Below are positions 62,696 to 64,000 of a DNA stretch of 64,000 nt, in pieces. Source of the DNA: Kitasatospora mediocidica KCTC 9733. Its GTDB lineage: Bacteria > Actinomycetota > Actinomycetes > Streptomycetales > Streptomycetaceae. Below the pieces are notes generated by a model, which saw only the letters and a program-made list of their open reading frames with translations, ran no database searches and was not told the origin of the DNA. Position 1 is the first letter of the stretch. Every line of letters begins with the position of its first letter. Both the position numbers and the translations under genes were made by a program. The stretch lies in the NCBI RefSeq assembly GCF_000744225.1, contig NZ_JQLN01000004.1, positions 124,001-188,000 of the forward strand, written 5' to 3'.

Positions 62696-64000
62696 CTACT
62701 GGATGCTGCTGTCGATCTGCTGGACGGTGGCGGCCCAGGCGTCGCTCGCGCTCTTGTGGTTCTGCTCGACCAGCAGGATGCCGTTGCTGAAGTCGTTCTG
62801 CAGATCACCGGCGTGCGGGCCGGTCTCGGCGGCCTTGATCGTGCCGGCGGCCGTGGAGAAGAGCTGGCCGGTGGCCGCGTTCGGTCCGATGTAGGGGTTC
62901 TTGAAGTCGACCAGTCCGGGCAGGCTGTACGCCTTCTGGTTGGACGGGATGTTGCCGACCGCCTGGAAGACCTTGGCCTGCTGCTCCGGTGCGGTCAGCC
63001 ACGCGACCAGCGCCTCGGCCTCGGCCTTGTGCTTGCCGGTGCTGGGCACGGCCAGGAAGGAGCCGCCCCAGTTGCCGACGGCCGGCGCCTGGGCGATGTT
63101 CCACTTGCCGCTGTTGGCGGGACCCGAGTACTTCTGGATGTTGGCCTGCTGCCAGGACGGGCAGACGGTGGTGGCGAAGGTGGACTGTGAGAACGCGGTC
63201 TGCCAGGGCGTGTCGAACTCCTTCAGGCCCTGCGAGGTGCCGGCCGCGTCGGCCTGCATCGCCAGGTCCCAGGCGGACTTCACGCTGGGCGAGTTCTTGT
63301 AGTCCAGCGTGCCGCCCTTGTAGTACTGCTGGGCGCTACTGGAGACCACCGCGTTGAACAGGCCGGTGGCGGAGTCCATGAAGTAGGTGCCCTTGGGCGC
63401 CTTGGCCTGGAACTCCTGGCCGACCTGGACGTACTTGGACCAGTCCCCGGCCCACAGTGCGGCGACCTGCGCGGGGTCGGAGGGCAGGCCGGCGGCCTGG
63501 AAGAGGTCCTGGCGGTAGCAGATCGCCATCGGGCCCACGTCGGTGCCCAGACCGATGGTCCGGCCGTCCGCGGTGGTGGCCTGCTGCCACTTCCACGCCA
63601 GGTAGTCGTCCTTGTTGACGCCGGGTGCCTTGGCGAGGTCCTCGAACGAGCCGTTGAGCGCGTCGGAGGTGGCCAGGGCGATCCGGCCGACCTCCAGGGC
63701 CTGGACGTCGTCGAGGCCGCCGCCGGCCGCGAGGTGGGTCTGCAGTGCGGTCCAGTAGTCGGCCTCGGCGGTGGTGGTGTCCTCCTTGATGGTGATGTTC
63801 GGGTGCAAGGCCGAGTAGGCGGCGAACAGTCCGGCCTCCTTGTAGCCGAAGGTGCCGAAGTCGCCGACGGTCAGGGTGATCCGGGACCCGCCGGTGGAGC
63901 CGGCTCCGGCGCTGCCCCCGCTGCTGCTGGAGCAGCCCGTGAGCACCAGGGCGGTGACGAGGAGTCCGGTGGTGGCGAGGGCTGCGGTTCTGCGGGAGTG
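62696..64000 (-). CDS. cebE: Cellobiose-type ABC transporter binding lipoprotein, 5' end outside the window
   Basis: At least 434 residues of an extracellular sugar-binding protein; the frame stays open to the right edge, so the start codon lies beyond 64000. The signal peptide is partly visible (RRTAALATTGLLVTALVLTGCSS) with lipobox LTGC. The mature protein begins after a Ser/Gly linker (RITLTVGDFGTFGYKEAGLF) and ends AATVQQIDSSIQ. The GTFGYKEAGL opening fits CebE-like receptors for cellobiose/cellotriose. It is the first known gene of the cebEFG-bglC unit; cebR would be expected just outside the window. Confidence 0.9.
   Translation of the reverse strand, partial: HSRRTAALATTGLLVTALVLTGCSSSSGGSAGAGSTGGSRITLTVGDFGTFGYKEAGLFAAYSALHPNITIKEDTTTAEADYWTALQTHLAAGGGLDDVQALEVGRIALATSDALNGSFEDLAKAPGVNKDDYLAWKWQQATTADGRTIGLGTDVGPMAICYRQDLFQAAGLPSDPAQVAALWAGDWSKYVQVGQEFQAKAPKGTYFMDSATGLFNAVVSSSAQQYYKGGTLDYKNSPSVKSAWDLAMQADAAGTSQGLKEFDTPWQTAFSQSTFATTVCPSWQQANIQKYSGPANSGKWNIAQAPAVGNWGGSFLAVPSTGKHKAEAEALVAWLTAPEQQAKVFQAVGNIPSNQKAYSLPGLVDFKNPYIGPNAATGQLFSTAAGTIKAAETGPHAGDLQNDFSNGILLVEQNHKSASDAWAATVQQIDSSIQ

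Overview
This is high-GC actinobacterial DNA, most likely Streptomyces or Kitasatospora. The indications are very strong G/C bias at third codon positions, many GTG starts, 'ATGA'/'GTGA' gene overlaps, several probable leaderless genes, secreted enzymes with RICIN (CBM13-type) domains, and sugar ABC importers whose operons lack their own ATPase. The window holds about 59 protein genes, two of them cut by the window edges. It has no rRNA, no intact tRNA, no CRISPR array and no complete transposase gene.

Layout. 1-0.7 kb: 3' part of nadE. 0.7-9.6 kb: a carbohydrate locus with a ROK repressor divergent from a solute-binding protein, two permeases, an uncharacterised glycoside-hydrolase-like protein and a secreted RICIN protein. 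9.6-11.4 kb: a membrane protein, an AraC regulator and a VOC protein. 11.4-17.4 kb: a branched-chain-amino-acid-type (Liv) ABC system with fused permeases and two ATPases whose degenerate motifs complement each other. 17.5-19.7 kb: secreted GH27 alpha-galactosidase. 19.7-24 kb: Gfo/Idh/MocA oxidoreductase, LysR regulator and the threonine-catabolic pair tdh-kbl. 24.3-30.2 kb: a TetR-controlled DsbA-like/quinone oxidoreductase pair, a RidA protein, an NB-ARC/TPR (NLR-like) protein and a GNAT, followed by a 58-bp palindromic MITE-like element. 30.2-38.5 kb: an ArsR/MFS pair, an enoyl-CoA hydratase, an MFS pump with a tiny upstream ORF, bioF and a DEAD-box-type helicase. 38.5-42.8 kb: a membrane protein and the biotin operon bioB-bioA-bioD. 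43-51.8 kb: methyltransferases, a DUF3291-like protein, a BlaI/membrane-protease pair, an NlpC/P60 hydrolase, a Nudix protein, a second ROK regulator, a HutC-type GntR regulator and exonuclease III. 51.8-53.5 kb: a gene-poor scar with one end of the same mobile element, a universal-stress-protein remnant and a tRNA-like remnant. 53.5-59.2 kb: a SpoIIE-type phosphatase, an HTTM/DUF5819 pair, and an ice-binding-like surface protein divergent from a class F sortase. 59.2-64 kb: a cebEFG-bglC-type cellobiose operon read leftward, with cebE cut by the right edge.

How the parts work together. At least three loci concern sugar polymers: the ROK locus, the alpha-galactosidase, and the ceb operon, which carries a CebR-like box before bglC. 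A 17-bp palindrome of the form TATT-N8-CAATA lies in the promoter of the ROK-linked ABC operon, and a second one lies before the alpha-galactosidase gene, so the two may share one regulator. The sequence features most worth following up are the asymmetric Liv ATPase pair, the Cys/His-rich tail of BioB, the short leaderless ORF before an MFS pump, the N-terminal motif of the NLR-like protein, and the sortase/surface-protein pair.
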